Source of the DNA: Pseudognaphalium luteoalbum
Taxonomy: Eukaryota > Streptophyta > Magnoliopsida > Asterales > Asteraceae
DNA: 64,000 nucleotides
Assembly (NCBI GenBank): GCA_963422505.1
Contig: OY730195.1
Span: 58,097,467 to 58,161,466, forward strand
Direction of reading: 5' to 3'
Shown here one piece after another: positions 46,411 through 57,123 of the stretch. Every line of letters begins with the position of its first letter. The stretch's first letter is position 1. The position numbers and the translations under genes were made by a program. The notes beneath the pieces are model-generated. The model had not been told where the DNA came from and did no database searches. It saw nothing but the letters and a program-made list of their open reading frames with translations.

Positions 46411-46714
46411 CTAACAGTGATAATCAAATTAGTTACGACTATTTTGTCTTATTCATTATCACTGTTATTACTCAATTACCACTATATATGTAGTTATCAC
46501 TGCTTATGACTACAACTGTAGGTTAACACTGTCAGTTAAATAACTACCACTGTTAGTGTAAACAGTTTCTACTGTTTTCATTATTTAGTTATCACTGTCA
46601 GTATTAATGTTAGTGTTAACTTTTACCACTGTTAGTATATCAGTTACCACTGTTTATACTATCTAGTTGTAATTGTTAACCATCATTTGGTATATTTCTA
46701 TTTTCTTTTGCAGG

Positions 46715-46753
<39 letters not shown>

Positions 46754-47010
46754 TCTACTATCACTCTTATCACTGTTAGTAATACTAATAAAAGTTTCTA
46801 GTATTGAGTTATAATTCCTTTGGTCAGGAGTTATTTCCATCAACTAGTTATCACTGTTAGTATTATTAATTTCCACTGTTGTACATTTGTTTCCACTGTT
46901 AGTGATATTCTTTAATTGAAATTATATTCCCAAATAGTTTCCACTGTTTTCAGAAAAGTTTCCACTGTTTTAAAATAGTTTCCACTGTTTTAAAATGGTT
47001 TCCACTGTTA
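46411..47010 (+). repeat. Post-pol ACTGTT word array of Copia-1
   Basis: 13 ACTGTT copies in 600 bases, interrupted by the A32 tract. The last five are spaced 20 to 30 bp apart in near-identical GTTTCCACTGTTTTAAAAT context. They stop about 50 bp before the internal TATA box. Confidence 0.9.
46719..46750 (+). repeat. A32 homopolymer inside Copia-1
   Basis: 32 consecutive A. Not next to an end of the element, so not a poly(A) tail of the genomic RNA. Length may be unstable or affected by sequencing. Confidence 0.9.
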
Positions 47011-47060
47011 ATGTTCAAATTGGGATTTTTATTTCAAAATTAGGTCATTGACACTAACAG

Positions 47061-47068
47061 TATAAATA
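47061..47068 (+). promoter_or_regulatory. Internal TATA box of the Copia-1 accessory gene
   Basis: TATAAATA in AACAGTATAAATACTCCC, 97 bp upstream of the accessory ATG and about 50 bp downstream of the ACTGTT array. Spacing suits a plant Pol II promoter. No counterpart is needed for the genomic RNA, which starts in the LTR. Confidence 0.65.
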
Positions 47069-47164
47069 CTCCCAACACTTGTACATTTTCTTTTACGCTT
47101 TCATAACCACTGCATTCATAAACCCTATAACCACTGCTATCGCAAATCATACACAAATTTCTTC

Positions 47165-50100
47165 ATGGCTTCTTCTTCTTCAACCACACCTCAACTCGCT
47201 TTAGGCAAGGATCATAACATGATTGCCTATCTGGTAAAACCCTCAATAGCCAATGATTACGTAGAGATCATTGATTTTCTGCGTAATTCTACCATTCATC
47301 ATGCGCTATCTGTCGCACCCAGAATTTCACATGATCACATTAATGAATTCTGGGTTAAAGCAAAGATTGAGGAAGAAGCAGGTGTTCCAAAAATTGTTTC
47401 TACAGTTGTTGGGCACCAAGTGGTTATTTCTGAATCATCCATTCGTTCTTCTCTTCATCTTCAGGATGAAGAAGGTATAACTTCAATTTCTGATGAAGCT
47501 TTATACTTGAATTTACAACGAATGGGATATGAGGGTATTTTGGGTGGGTATGTTTTTCAGAAAACAATGTTTTCTTACAAATGGAGGTTTTTAATTCATA
47601 CATTACTGCACTGTTTATCATCCAAACGTTCATCTTTTGAACAATTTAGCAGTAATGTGGCATATGCATTGGTATGCTTAGCTACTGGCCAAAAAATTTA
47701 ATTTTTCCAACTTTATTTTTGCTGGTATGCTAAGAAACATAAACCAACCTAAACTGAAATTTTTAATGTTTCCAAGGTTTGTGCAGATCTTTTTAAATGA
47801 ACAAATATCTGACCTGCCACACTTGGATAAGATAATAGGTATCTCTTCCTTTAAACCAAAAGTATTTTCAAATATGAAGAGAGATACCTCTATCAAAGGT
47901 GTCATGTTTTCTGGGAGGGGAACAGCATTGTTTCCAACAATGCTTCCTGCACCCTCCACCACAGCATCTGTACCACCAACAGAAGCTGAACCAGTTGTTG
48001 AAAGAATGGAACAACCCATTCCTTCTTATCCCACAACAACTGGGGGTAATCATGATCAACAAGGGAACAAATTCACTGTAACCTACACCAGAAAAGCCAA
48101 AAAGGCTACACACCAGGTGACTGAGGATCATGCTGCTCAGTCATCTCAGTCCAATGACAGGAGTCATGAACAGCATGTGGTCCATGAGGAGAGGGGTGAC
48201 CATTCTGTAAGGGCTGCTTCTACTGCTTCTAGCCCACTGGCAGAGCAGGACAGAAGTAACATCAATAAGACCCAAGCAGAGGCAACATCAAAACATGATT
48301 CTACTCCTGTAGATGATTTTGGTGGTCCCAGTACCAATAACCAAGGGGAATCTGTTGATCATACTAGGTATGATACAGGTTTTGATACACCTGTCAATGA
48401 TTCACCTAGGAAGTCACATTCTGATGGTGATGAGGCTAGAACTAACTTGGAGTTGACAAAAATGATAGATTATGTGTGGGAAAAGTTTAGGGTGGAAAGG
48501 AGAAACAATAAAAAGAAGGATGAGCAGATTGCAAATCTACAGCAGAGGGTTTCTCAGTTAGAATATATAGTGGTCAAAGTTTTGAAAGAAGGAAAGAAAT
48601 ATGTCATGGTTGAAGGTGATTCTGCAAAGGATGCTTTCAAAAAGGGGGAGAAGTATTGGACTAATAAAGGTGATGATAAGAATGGTGATGATGGTAAGAA
48701 GGATGATGATGAACAGAATGATGATGGTAATGTTGGTGATCACATTGATGAGGATATAGAGATGGAAACACCAGTTCCTCAAGAAACTGAGAATGTCAAT
48801 GAAAATTCTGAAGGTGAGAAACAATAGGAGAAAGTGAAGACTCCACAGGTTACAAGAAAAAAATCTATACCTGTGCAGTCTGTCAAAGCTAAGAAGCATA
48901 AAACCACCACCTTACCTCCAGTTTAGATTAGAGAACCTTCTACTGTACCTGTTGCTGCACAAGCTATGCCTAAGATTGACCCTAAGGATAAGGGTAAGGG
49001 TATACTGGAGGAAGAGCCAAAACAGAAAAAGCAGAAAACTATGCCTCCTGAAGTTACAGTGAATGATGATGAGTATGCTCAGAGGCTATTTGCTGAGATC
49101 AATGCAGATGTGCTAGCAGAGGAGATGATTGAGGTTGAAGTTGAACCTGGTAAGTTTGTTAAAATGACCAAAGCTCAAGTTGATGAGTGGGATGATGCAC
49201 AGCTGAGAGAGCAAAAACAAGATGATATTGAATATCTTGTGGAACAAATTAAGAAAAAGAAGGTTGCAGAATTGAAAAAGTCTAGAGATGCAAAAGCTGC
49301 TGCTAAAAGAAATAAACCATTGACAAGGGCACAACAGAAAAGAAATTTGGTCTTAAAGCTAAGAGGTGGCAATATTCCAACTGCAAGGCTTAATGCTATG
49401 TCCCTTGAAAGCTTACAAAGAATTTGGGACAGGGATACATTTTTAAATCCAGAGGCTGCTAAGAGAGCAGAAGAAGCGCAGAAAGCTAAAAAGAAGGCAG
49501 AAAGGGAAAAGAGTCAGAAAGAAAAGATTGAAAAAGAACTAGAAAAGGAAAAGGAATGGAAAAGGATGAGTGCTGAGATTAAACAGAAGAGGAAACAAGA
49601 ACTTGCATCAATTCCAGATTTACCTAAGAAAAATTTGAAGCTGGATGAGTTGATTGTGGTGCAACCTCTACAACATATTTCTCCTGATAACTCTCCTGGA
49701 ATCATTGATTGGTCTGTGGTAAACTTTACAGTTCCAGTTAAATGTGAGAAAATTAGAGTTGAAAGGGCAGATACTTCTATTTCATATTGGAGGTCATTCA
49801 AAGAGTTGATCAGGGTGATTGTTAGAGAAGATCTGAACAGAATGTATGAGATTGGATCTGAAAAAGAACTAAGCACCAAAAAGTTTGATAGTGTTTATGA
49901 ATTGAGTGTTTGGTCTGGGATTTCAATGATGTATGAACCAGAAAGATTCAGATTTGAATTCAATACTTTCAGAAATGTGAAGCAATGGATCTATCTCAGC
50001 AATCCAGGTGTTCATCAAGTTATTTTTGATGATGCTACTATGATTTTGATGCTCACTGACAGAGAATATGATATGAGTTTGAGTTTGTTAAGAAGCTTAA

Positions 50101-50219
50101 GGCATGCTAAATTATCTGTCTCATTCAACAATGATTTGGCAGAGGATTTGGTATATATGATATTGAATCAGATTCATAAGAAAGAGGAGTATGAGAGAAG
50201 ACACAGGGATCAAAGATAG
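47165..50219 (+). pseudogene. Accessory gene in the envelope position of Copia-1
   Basis: ATG at 47165 (MASSSSTTPQLALGKDHNMI). About 1018 codons once three lesions are allowed for: a 1-nt frameshift at the A6 run near 47690-47696, TAG at 48825-48827 and TAG at 48924-48926. The N-terminal ~230 residues are homologous to the Copia-2 accessory protein: HNMIAYL, EIIDFL, TIHHAL, VPKIVST, SSIRSSL, NLQRMGY and KWRFLIHTLLHCLS, then, after the frameshift, FPRFVQIF. Then come a polar, acidic region, a coiled coil near 48480-48600, a second long Lys/Glu helix (49220-49590) and a C-terminal domain. No signal peptide or membrane span. The lysine-rich, coiled-coil build would suit a nucleic-acid-binding protein, which is inference. 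Confidence 0.82.
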
Positions 50220-50277
50220 TTAGAAAGAGGTCAACTTGAAGAATCAAGAGAAACTTAATACTGTTGGGGACAGATTA

Positions 50278-50292
50278 AGTTTAGGGGGAGAT
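50278..50292 (+). other. Polypurine tract of Copia-1
   Basis: AGTTTAGGGGGAGAT, directly before the 3' LTR. Confidence 0.85.
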
Positions 50293-51021
50293 TGTTGGGA
50301 AATAAGATTTCTGCTGTTATTACTGCTGTTGAAGAATGCACAAGGCATTAACACTGTTAGTGTTGTTGTTACTACTGGTATTACAACTGTTAGTATGTTG
50401 GTTACCACTGTCTTCAGAGTTAAAACTGTTAGTTGAAGTCTTCATGGATTACCACTGTTGGTGAAGTGGTTACCACTGTTAGTAGAAGATTACAACTGTT
50501 ATTGAAGATTGAAGATAAGAGTTACAACTGTTAGTGTTATCACTGTTAGCTTGTTTACAACAGTTAACACTGCTTAGGCTAGTTACCACTGTTGGTATAT
50601 TAGTCTAGTAAATTGTATAAGTGTTAACACTGTTATAGGAATTACCACTGTTTGTATAGTCGTGGTAGTTAACACTGTTTATATCTAGAATAGGAGGGAA
50701 GTCAGAGTTTGAATAATTATGGATTGTAACTGCTTCCATAATTATAGGAGATTGTTTAGCAGGACTCTATGTGTTATAAATAGAGATCCTTAACCTAGAT
50801 TAGGTTAATTTTAGTTTTTGCGCAGCTTCAAGGTTTAGTAACCCTAATACAAATCAGTGTATTCGTCTTATATTATTAATAAGATTGGAGCTTTTTATAA
50901 TTCTGTTATTATTATTCATATTGATCTTCATTGTATTACTAAGTGTTATTCCGCAAACTTCTTAGTAATCATTCAAAACTGTGATTATCTAATAGTTTAT
51001 TAGATAGATCTTGGTTTATCA
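50293..51021 (+). mobile_element. Copia-1 3' LTR
   Basis: 729 bp, reads identical to the 5' LTR. ACTGTT array at 50353-50679, TATAAATA at 50775-50782, end GGTTTATCA then TSD TCTTG. Confidence 0.95.
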
Positions 51022-51368
51022 TCTTGTGCACTGATCGTAGTTCTTGTGATCTTCAGTTGGCTCTAACTTCTTCGTTACTTGTCAGAATCGAACGATTCTT
51101 GCGCTCACGGTTTTTATTTTCCTGAAGATCAATATGACACAAATTAGGTCAGTTTAGCTTAATTATACGTCATAATCGTAAATGGATCATTTTAGCTCTG
51201 ATTTGTTCGTTATTTGAGCATTTTAAGTGATTTTTCGAAAGGAAGTCTAAGTTTTGGTTCATTTTACATTTTTAGCATAAAACATTAACTATTTGATGTT
51301 TATTAAAAGATTTGAACCAAAATAGGCTTGAAAATGTGCACAAAAATATGACTTTTTGCGTCAAATCA
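51022..51368 (-). mobile_element. 5' LTR of minus Gypsy, outer part
   Basis: Continues the LTR from 39330 and matches 4428-4773. Outer end TGATTTGACG (minus strand) at 51368. The bases beyond, ATGTCC, belong to the next LTR, into which this element probably inserted. Confidence 0.85.
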
Positions 51369-52057
51369 ATGTCCAAAACTCTTGCTAAAAATCATTTTTA
51401 TATATAAGCAAACATAAACATGCAATAATCTGCCTTCAAAAACTCAGTCAACCAAAATGACCATATCTGGAGTTCCAGGAAGAGTTAGACAACAAATCTT
51501 TTTTGAAAAGTTGCGTATTGAAAAGATCTACAATTTTCGTGTTTTACACTTTTACCAGATATGTACGGATTTTTATGAATAAACCCATCTTTGAGTCTGG
51601 TCTGCACATATTCGAAAACTGAGTTCGGTTCCTTAGCAAAATTAATTACCTATGTAAATTGACACTATAGTTGCTGTAAAAGTTATATGTTAGAATAGAT
51701 ACATAGATGATCAGTTGGTAAAAATTGTGGACTCAAATTTGGACCAGAAGTTAGTAAGATCTATGGCGAAACAAACCGACAAAAACCGAAAACATAACTT
51801 AGGGGCAGTTTTGGAACTTTTGTAAAACCGACACTTTTGGTGAACTCCGACATGAACCGACAAATTCTATGGACTCTATAAACTAATATATGGGTAGGGT
51901 AAAAGTTTCGGGTCAAACCGAGTAGGTTTGACCAAGTCAACAAAAGCGGCTCGGTTTCTAAAAACATACTATATTTGGAAAATGGTAACAAAAATGGGTT
52001 TAGGTGACTTGGACCAAAAACCAGACTTTAAAAGTTTCCCGAATTAGAAACCGACAC

Positions 52058-52277
52058 ATAAATTGAAAAGTGACTCATAAAATCAGTAAGTGACACATAA
52101 ATTGAGAAGTGACTCATAAAATCAGTAAGTGACTCATAAATTGAGAAGTGGCTCATAAAATCAGTAAGTGACTCATAATTTGAGAAGTGACTCATAAAAT
52201 CAGTAAGTGACTTATAAATTGAGAAGTGACTCATAAAATCAGTAAGTGACTCATAAATTGAGAAGTGACTCATAAAT
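52058..52277. repeat. Tandem array of AGTGACTCATAAA (GCN4/AP-1-like core)
   Basis: A 39-bp unit made of two halves, AAGTGACTCATAAAATC and AAGTGACTCATAAATTG, repeated about five and a half times. TGACTCA occurs 8 times; other units carry GTGACACA, GTGGCTCA or GTGACTTA. A minus-strand 88-codon ORF is only the translated repeat. Confidence 0.92.
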
Positions 52278-52520
52278 AGACCAGGTTTGACCAACCTTGA
52301 CCAGTTTCACTAGGTTTGACCAACCTTGACTAGTTTGACTAGGTTCGACCAACCTTGACTAGTTTGACCAGGTTTGACCAACCTTGACCAGTTTGACCAG
52401 GTTTGACTAACCTTGACCAGTTTGACCAGGTTTGACCACCCTTGACCAGTTTGACCAGGCTTGACCAATCCTGACCACTTTGACCAGCTTTGACCAACGA
52501 GTTGATCAACTTTGACCTAC
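52278..52520. repeat. Tandem array of TTGACC/TTGACT (W-box-like core)
   Basis: TTGAC occurs 20 times in about 240 bases, alternating CCTTGACCAGTTTGACCAGG-like units of about 20 bp. TTGACC/T is the core of the W-box bound by plant WRKY factors. It directly follows the TGACTCA array. Confidence 0.92.
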
Positions 52521-53719
52521 GGTTAGAGGTCTTTACGAACTAAATAATCTGTTTGTAACACGCAATATGTACTAATGTATAGTATACAACAAAGCAAACT
52601 TAATAATAATGTCTAAATGAATTATTATTACAAACTTTCACCAACGGGTTGTACACGTTTTTGATAAATGAACTCGAACAACTTATTTGGATATACTAGT
52701 TGATAAACTAGCTTTAGGTGGACATAAACCCCCCACCTACCCGATTGGCTTAAGTGGACATTAACCTCTACTTATACAATCGCTATAGATGGTCTTTTGA
52801 GACATCTACTTATACAACCTCATACGTTTAGGGCGTTAGGAGGTTGCACACGGGACGAGAACACCCACTACTTGCTAATATTTGATATTGCTTGCTATCT
52901 GCTTAACTCTACTGAGTTTCATAGCCCCTTTTTACTGTTTTATATCCAGGGGTGAGAATACATACAAATGCTTTTACACAACTGTTTTTATGAACACAAG
53001 TACAACAAACAACGCTATACGGATTGCATGAGTTAACACACTAATCCATTTAAAGTCCTCACACATCATAGGTTTGTTAATTTGGACTAAGCGCGAGTAT
53101 TAGTAAATAGATCTATTTGGGACTGACAATCCCCGTCCGGGTTAGTCGCGCTAACCTGTCAAACGGACGTATTAATATTTGTACACACGAGTGTATCGGA
53201 TTAGACACTTGCAGGGGCACCAACGATCATGTACTCGTAAGAGGCACGACACATAATTGTTAAGCTTCGAACTATGAGCTCATGAAAATAGTATACAGAT
53301 TTGATTGATTTCAAACATTATTAAATCTTGTGTTTCATACCGATATCTTGACAACTGTTTAGCAAACCTATGAACTCACCAACTTTATGTTGACCCTTTC
53401 AGTATGTATTTCTCAGGTAACCAGCCGCAGTAGGATGCTTATGGAAGCATTTAGCTCCAATCGCATATTATGAAACAACCAAGGATTAGATTGCATTTAC
53501 TATATTTTATAATGATAGTTATGTAATTCTACTTATCGGATGCGAACTCCATGGGATTTGTAAAAATTATGTATACATTTTAATTATGAAAATGTAACTA
53601 TATTTAAAACGTCTCATTTAGAGATCGTTCAATGTAATCTTTGTGTGATGATATTTGATTTGGTCGGCGCCTCCGCGACACTTCATACTTCCGCTGCCAC
53701 GTGTTTTGAGGGTGCGACA

Positions 53720-54818
53720 TTAGGCTACATCATAATTATGTTGTACCATTTGTTTCTCTAAACACACCGAATAAAACATTTTCTTGTAACAAAACTTATA
53801 CGTAGGAAAGTATTCTACACAATAATAAGTTTTTCATGTGCTTTAAAAGACGTTTTTATAAACGGAATTTAAATTGTTTATATCTACAATCCGTTTATTC
53901 AAAGAAACTCATAAAGAATTTTATAAAAATCATTCGGGTAACAAAAAGAATATGTTTTAAGATTGTAGGAAATAATATAATGTACCCGAATATATTTTCA
54001 TTATTATAACGAATTGTAACAAATTACAAGTCGTGTAACATAAATGTAACTTCGATAAAATTACTATAATGAAATAAAATAAACATGAATAAGAACGAGT
54101 ATAATACATAAAGGATATTCATCAACGAATGATAAGCCGAGGCCAGTGTTAGACACGGTTCCCTTAAAACAGATTCGCCGTCTGTTTCCCAGGGTACAAC
54201 GGCCGAAGCAGTAGTAAAGCCGGACTTGAACAAAATGCCCGAAAAATTTGTCAACATTGTTTTCCATAAGCTAACCCGAATGTTTGCTCCTCACTTGACC
54301 AACATCATTAGGTCACAATGTGACTAGAGCAAAACTAACAAGCTTACAAAACTAATGTATGAATTTGTGTGAGTTTTGTTTTAGCCAATATTTCATGTGT
54401 GTCTATTTGAACCATTCAAAAGGAGAGAACTAAGCTTCCCTATTATATTGGACATGAAGGAAAACCAAAAGACATGATTTAATAATCATCAAATGCCACT
54501 TAATTTCATAGGTTATGTAAAAAATTAAAGATCACATTTATTTACAACTAATGGCACATTTACTTACAACAAGTACCATTACTTGCAACAAATATTAATC
54601 AATTATTATTCAAACCTTTATAAATTTTCCAACAAAATATACATCTTTATGCCCATAGAGTCTTGGGGTAGATTCTTTTTATCGTGAAACTCAATTGAGT
54701 TCTTGGTTTGTCACATATATCTTATCAATAACTTTGAATTGTTGTGGTTAGATTTGATTATTTGAAAAGATTTACTAATTAATTACTTTGTTTTTTTGTT
54801 CTTTATTTGTGAAGGCAA
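53720..54818. other. AT-rich region without identifiable gene
   Basis: No gene supported. Minus-strand ORFs of 67 to 77 codons at 54024-54267 have no recognisable features. A CCTTTATAAATTTTCC element near 54628 could be the TATA box of the LTR that ends at 55380, but I cannot place the start of that LTR. Confidence 0.4.
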
Positions 54819-54952
54819 AAAATGCTAAAGCTTATGAAAACGATGCTAAGAATACAGAACCTACCAAAGTTGGACGTGCGTGCTATGTTGGTTTGATGGA
54901 GTATTATCAGAGAGAGAGAGCGCGCCTGATGCAGGGTCAATTGGGATCATAA
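54819..54952 (+). other. Coding-like segment of unknown origin
   Basis: After TTCTTTATTTGTGAAG (a plausible 3' splice site) an open stretch of about 45 codons reads AKNAKAYENDAKNTEPTKVG then RACYVGLMEYYQRERARLMQ and stops at TAA 54950-54952. Composition looks protein-coding (charged, helical), but I recognise no family and see no partner exon. It may be a captured exon inside an LTR or leader. Confidence 0.3.
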
Positions 54953-55385
54953 CCAAGTCAAACCGATATGTTACAAATGCTTTGTCGGTTTATTTTGGTG
55001 AAGTTGATTTCGGTGGCCAAATTCAACGAAACTCACATGGTTGATGGAAAACGAGCAAATGAGAAAGACTCATGCTTTCATGAGCCCGGGCAAATTTTAG
55101 TTGTTTGAGATCGTTAAAGGGTCAAAAATAGCATTTTTCTATTTCTCGAGCCTTATTTCAAACTCTCTAAATTGTTTCCTTATCTCGTATTTTTGCTGGC
55201 AATTTTTTTATTTGTTTCCAAGTATGTCAAGACTTCAAATAGCTGGTTTTAGGGTTTTGAATACTGGTTGTTTATTTGTTATTACGTATTATCAAAAGAA
55301 TCACCCCCGTATTGGTGAATTCGACTTTTTTTCCTTTGTTCTTGATTATTCGTTTCTTTGTTTGGCAAACGATCTGGGCATTATT

Positions 55386-55397
55386 TGGTATCAGAGC
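55386..55397 (+). other. Primer binding site of a degraded Gypsy element
   Basis: TGGTATCAGAGC (tRNA-iMet type), 5 bp after an LTR end at 55380 (GATCTGGGCA). Followed within 10 bp by a gag ATG. Confidence 0.8.
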
Positions 55398-55406
55398 TGC
55401 TAGGTA

Positions 55407-55818
55407 ATGGCCGAACGAGCGCGGCGTGGAAGAAACCATGGGGAGGTAATCGTAGAAACGCCGAGCGAGGCAGCGAACCTGATCCACGTGACGCGGAGAT
55501 TGAACGCCTTCAACAATGGATTGAAGAACTGGAACTCTATCAAGATTAGGAGGATAGTGAATCGGATCAAACGTGGGAACCATTCGAAGACGAGAACCCA
55601 TTTGCATGGAATCGTCATGAGTTTCGTGGGGGGTACCGTGATGACCCTCTTCGTGGTATCGGGATGAAGGTTGAGATACATGAGTTCTCGGGTACAGCCC
55701 ATCCTGATGATTTTCTTGACTGGTTAAGTACAGTTGAACGTGTTTTTGACTTGAAAGATATCCCTAAACACTTGAAAGTGAAGCTAGTGGCGATCAAATT
55801 ACGAAAGCATGCGCTATA
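55407..55818 (+). pseudogene. Truncated gag of a chromovirus-like Gypsy element
   Basis: Starts MAERARRG at 55407; after an early frameshift it reads EPDPRDAEIERLQQWIEELE, a stop (TAG at 55547-55549), then in the same frame YRDDPLRGIGMKVEIHEFSG and TAHPDDFLDWLSTVERVFDL to KVKLVAIKLRKHA. This is the N-terminal half of a chromovirus gag, and the family motif then breaks off. A 15-bp copy of AAGCTAGTGGCGATC from 55781 recurs at 55829, just past the break, like filler at a repaired end. No pol follows. Confidence 0.8.
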
Positions 55819-57123
55819 ACAGATGAGAAAGCTAGTGGCGATCTATTTTCTTTTTAGATTACCATAATTTGAGACAACCACATTAACACTTGAAAAGAAC
55901 GGAAATGATGAAAAATCGGATGCATATTGATATAAAGCAATAAAATGAGTACTTGGAAATAACTGGATTTGATTATAGGCAAATGCATCTAATTTTTATA
56001 GATGCATCCATAGATGCAAGATGCAATTTCACTTTTAATTTCTCTAATAATGTGTATACAGTAAAAACAATGGTAACTCTCAAATTAACTCATCGACTTT
56101 AATTCCATCAATTTATTAGTAGGAATTGAATAAGAAATTGAATACGAAGTCAAAATATCTATCTGTTTACAAATCGTAGAGCCCAATAACTTTTCAATCA
56201 TAAAAATCAATTAACAAAACCAACAAAATCTTCTTTCATCAATACCCATTTTTTAATCGTTCACAAATACCATACGAGCATCTACGCTTACATATGTAAC
56301 TCACAGGTGTCGAAAAAATTTCTTCAGTGATGGCGGAATTGACTGCCGGAAAAGAGATATAACAACCATCTATGTCGGTGTACAAATCTGCATCTATATT
56401 ACCGTGGTTCGATACCGTCAAATTTGAACGAGTTTATTAATTCCGTTGTCTAGAAAGCAAAAAAGAGGTTGATAAAAAAAGAAATTGAAAATAGGGAGAA
56501 GAGGGTAGTTGAGATCTGGACTCTGGAGTGTTTAGTGCGTAAAAAATAGATTGCAGCTATTTGGTCTTTAAGCTAAGCCTCTTTACATTGTGCAAGTCCA
56601 AGCCCATTAAACTTTTAATTGATCGGTCTATTCAATCCAAGGAGTTCTCATAGTTCTCACCTAATCTATTCAATCCAAGGAGTTCTCATAGTTCTCACCT
56701 AATGTCTAGTTCTCACCCGATCTCTTCATTATATATATAGGCATAGTCATATATCTATATTGTCACTACTTCATATGCATTTTTTTAGTCATTCTCAATT
56801 TTAAGTCTATGTTCTTTGTAGATTGATTACACATGATTTTTTATGACATTCAACCTTGTATTTTTCTTGCTATTTGCTCACACAAAATCATCATATATTT
56901 TGCGTATTAAAAATTCCTCGGGCATAGCCCGGGTACAGGACTATTTTATCTATGGATATAATGGAGTCAATTCAATTTATTGTGAATAGAGTAACACTCA
57001 TAACACGACGCAACACATATAGTTAACGGTCTCATCGATAACTATACCATCCGATTTCCGATCCACAAGTGCTAAGCAAAGCCATAAAAGAAGAGTGTAA
57101 CCACCAAAACACAGACTACAAAC
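55819..57123. other. Intergenic region
   Basis: No gene supported. Contains a 38-bp tandem duplication (56627-56702) and a short GGGCATAGCCCGGGTAC palindrome near 56920. A minus-strand 60-codon ORF at 56239-56421 shows no features. Confidence 0.5.
56627..56702. repeat. 38-bp perfect tandem duplication
   Basis: Unit beginning TCTATTCAATCCAAGGAG and ending GTTCTCACCTAA, two copies back to back (56627-56664, 56665-56702), followed by a partial GTTCTCACC. Confidence 0.9.

Larger units (their letters stand above)
46334..47164 (+). other. Post-pol non-coding region of Copia-1 with internal promoter
   Basis: 0.83 kb with no gene. ACTGTT occurs 13 times at 46411-47010, often as TTACCACTGTTAG or TTTCCACTGTTTT. 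It contains a 32-base A run at 46719-46750 preceded by TTTCTTTTGCAG, an excellent 3' splice-site look-alike. Confidence 0.85.
39331..51021 (+). mobile_element. Copia-1: young Ty1/Copia retrotransposon
   Basis: TSD TCTTG at 39326-39330 and 51022-51026, inside the LTR of the minus Gypsy; the empty-site sequence is seen in the other LTR at about 4428. Both LTRs are 729 bp (TGTTGGGAAA to GGTTTATCA) and I find no difference between them on reading. tRNA-iMet primer site, intact gag, nearly intact pol, a post-pol word array with internal TATA, a long accessory gene and a polypurine tract. Likely Sirevirus lineage (two CCHC knuckles, extra gene after pol; inference). Confidence 0.95.
2420..51368 (-). 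mobile_element. Host Ty3/Gypsy retrotransposon carrying nested insertions
   Basis: A minus-strand Gypsy element reconstructed around three later insertions. In its own reading order it comprises the 5' LTR (51368-51022 plus 39330-37277), tRNA-Asp primer site (37270-37253), gag (37076-36057), protease (36060-34426), RT/RNase H (about 34425-34323 plus 20772-19158), integrase (19157-17958), a small downstream ORF, a long non-coding tail (17334-16198 plus 5922-4774) and the 3' LTR (4773-2420). Each gap closes cleanly when the insert and one TSD copy are removed; the reading frame across the 20773/34322 insertion is restored exactly. The far end of the 3' LTR (about 64 bp compared with the 5' LTR) is missing at 2420, so the outer TSD cannot be checked. 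An Athila/Tat-like lineage is inferred from the tRNA-Asp primer and the long tail. Confidence 0.85.
51369..53719 (+). mobile_element. Ty3/Gypsy-type LTR, plus strand, start missing
   Basis: Reads on the plus strand through GGGGTGAGAATACA and a GGTAACCAGCCG block to GGCGCCTCCGC, TTCCGCTGCCACG and the end GGGTGCGACA at 53719. Positions 52940-53470 are the reverse complement of about 1-650. Its beginning is cut off by the minus Gypsy at 51368. No primer site follows 53719, so it is a 3' or solo LTR. Two word arrays lie inside it. No gene. Confidence 0.72.

Noticed and set aside
47690..47730. Programmed frameshift at the A6 run of the Copia-1 accessory gene
   Set aside because: The shift needed is +1, while the A-rich heptamer would favour -1; with two nonsense codons downstream, ordinary decay or a homopolymer error is simpler.
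52028..52294. 88-codon minus-strand ORF with YESLTDFMSHFS repeats
   Set aside because: Translation of the TGACTCA tandem repeat.
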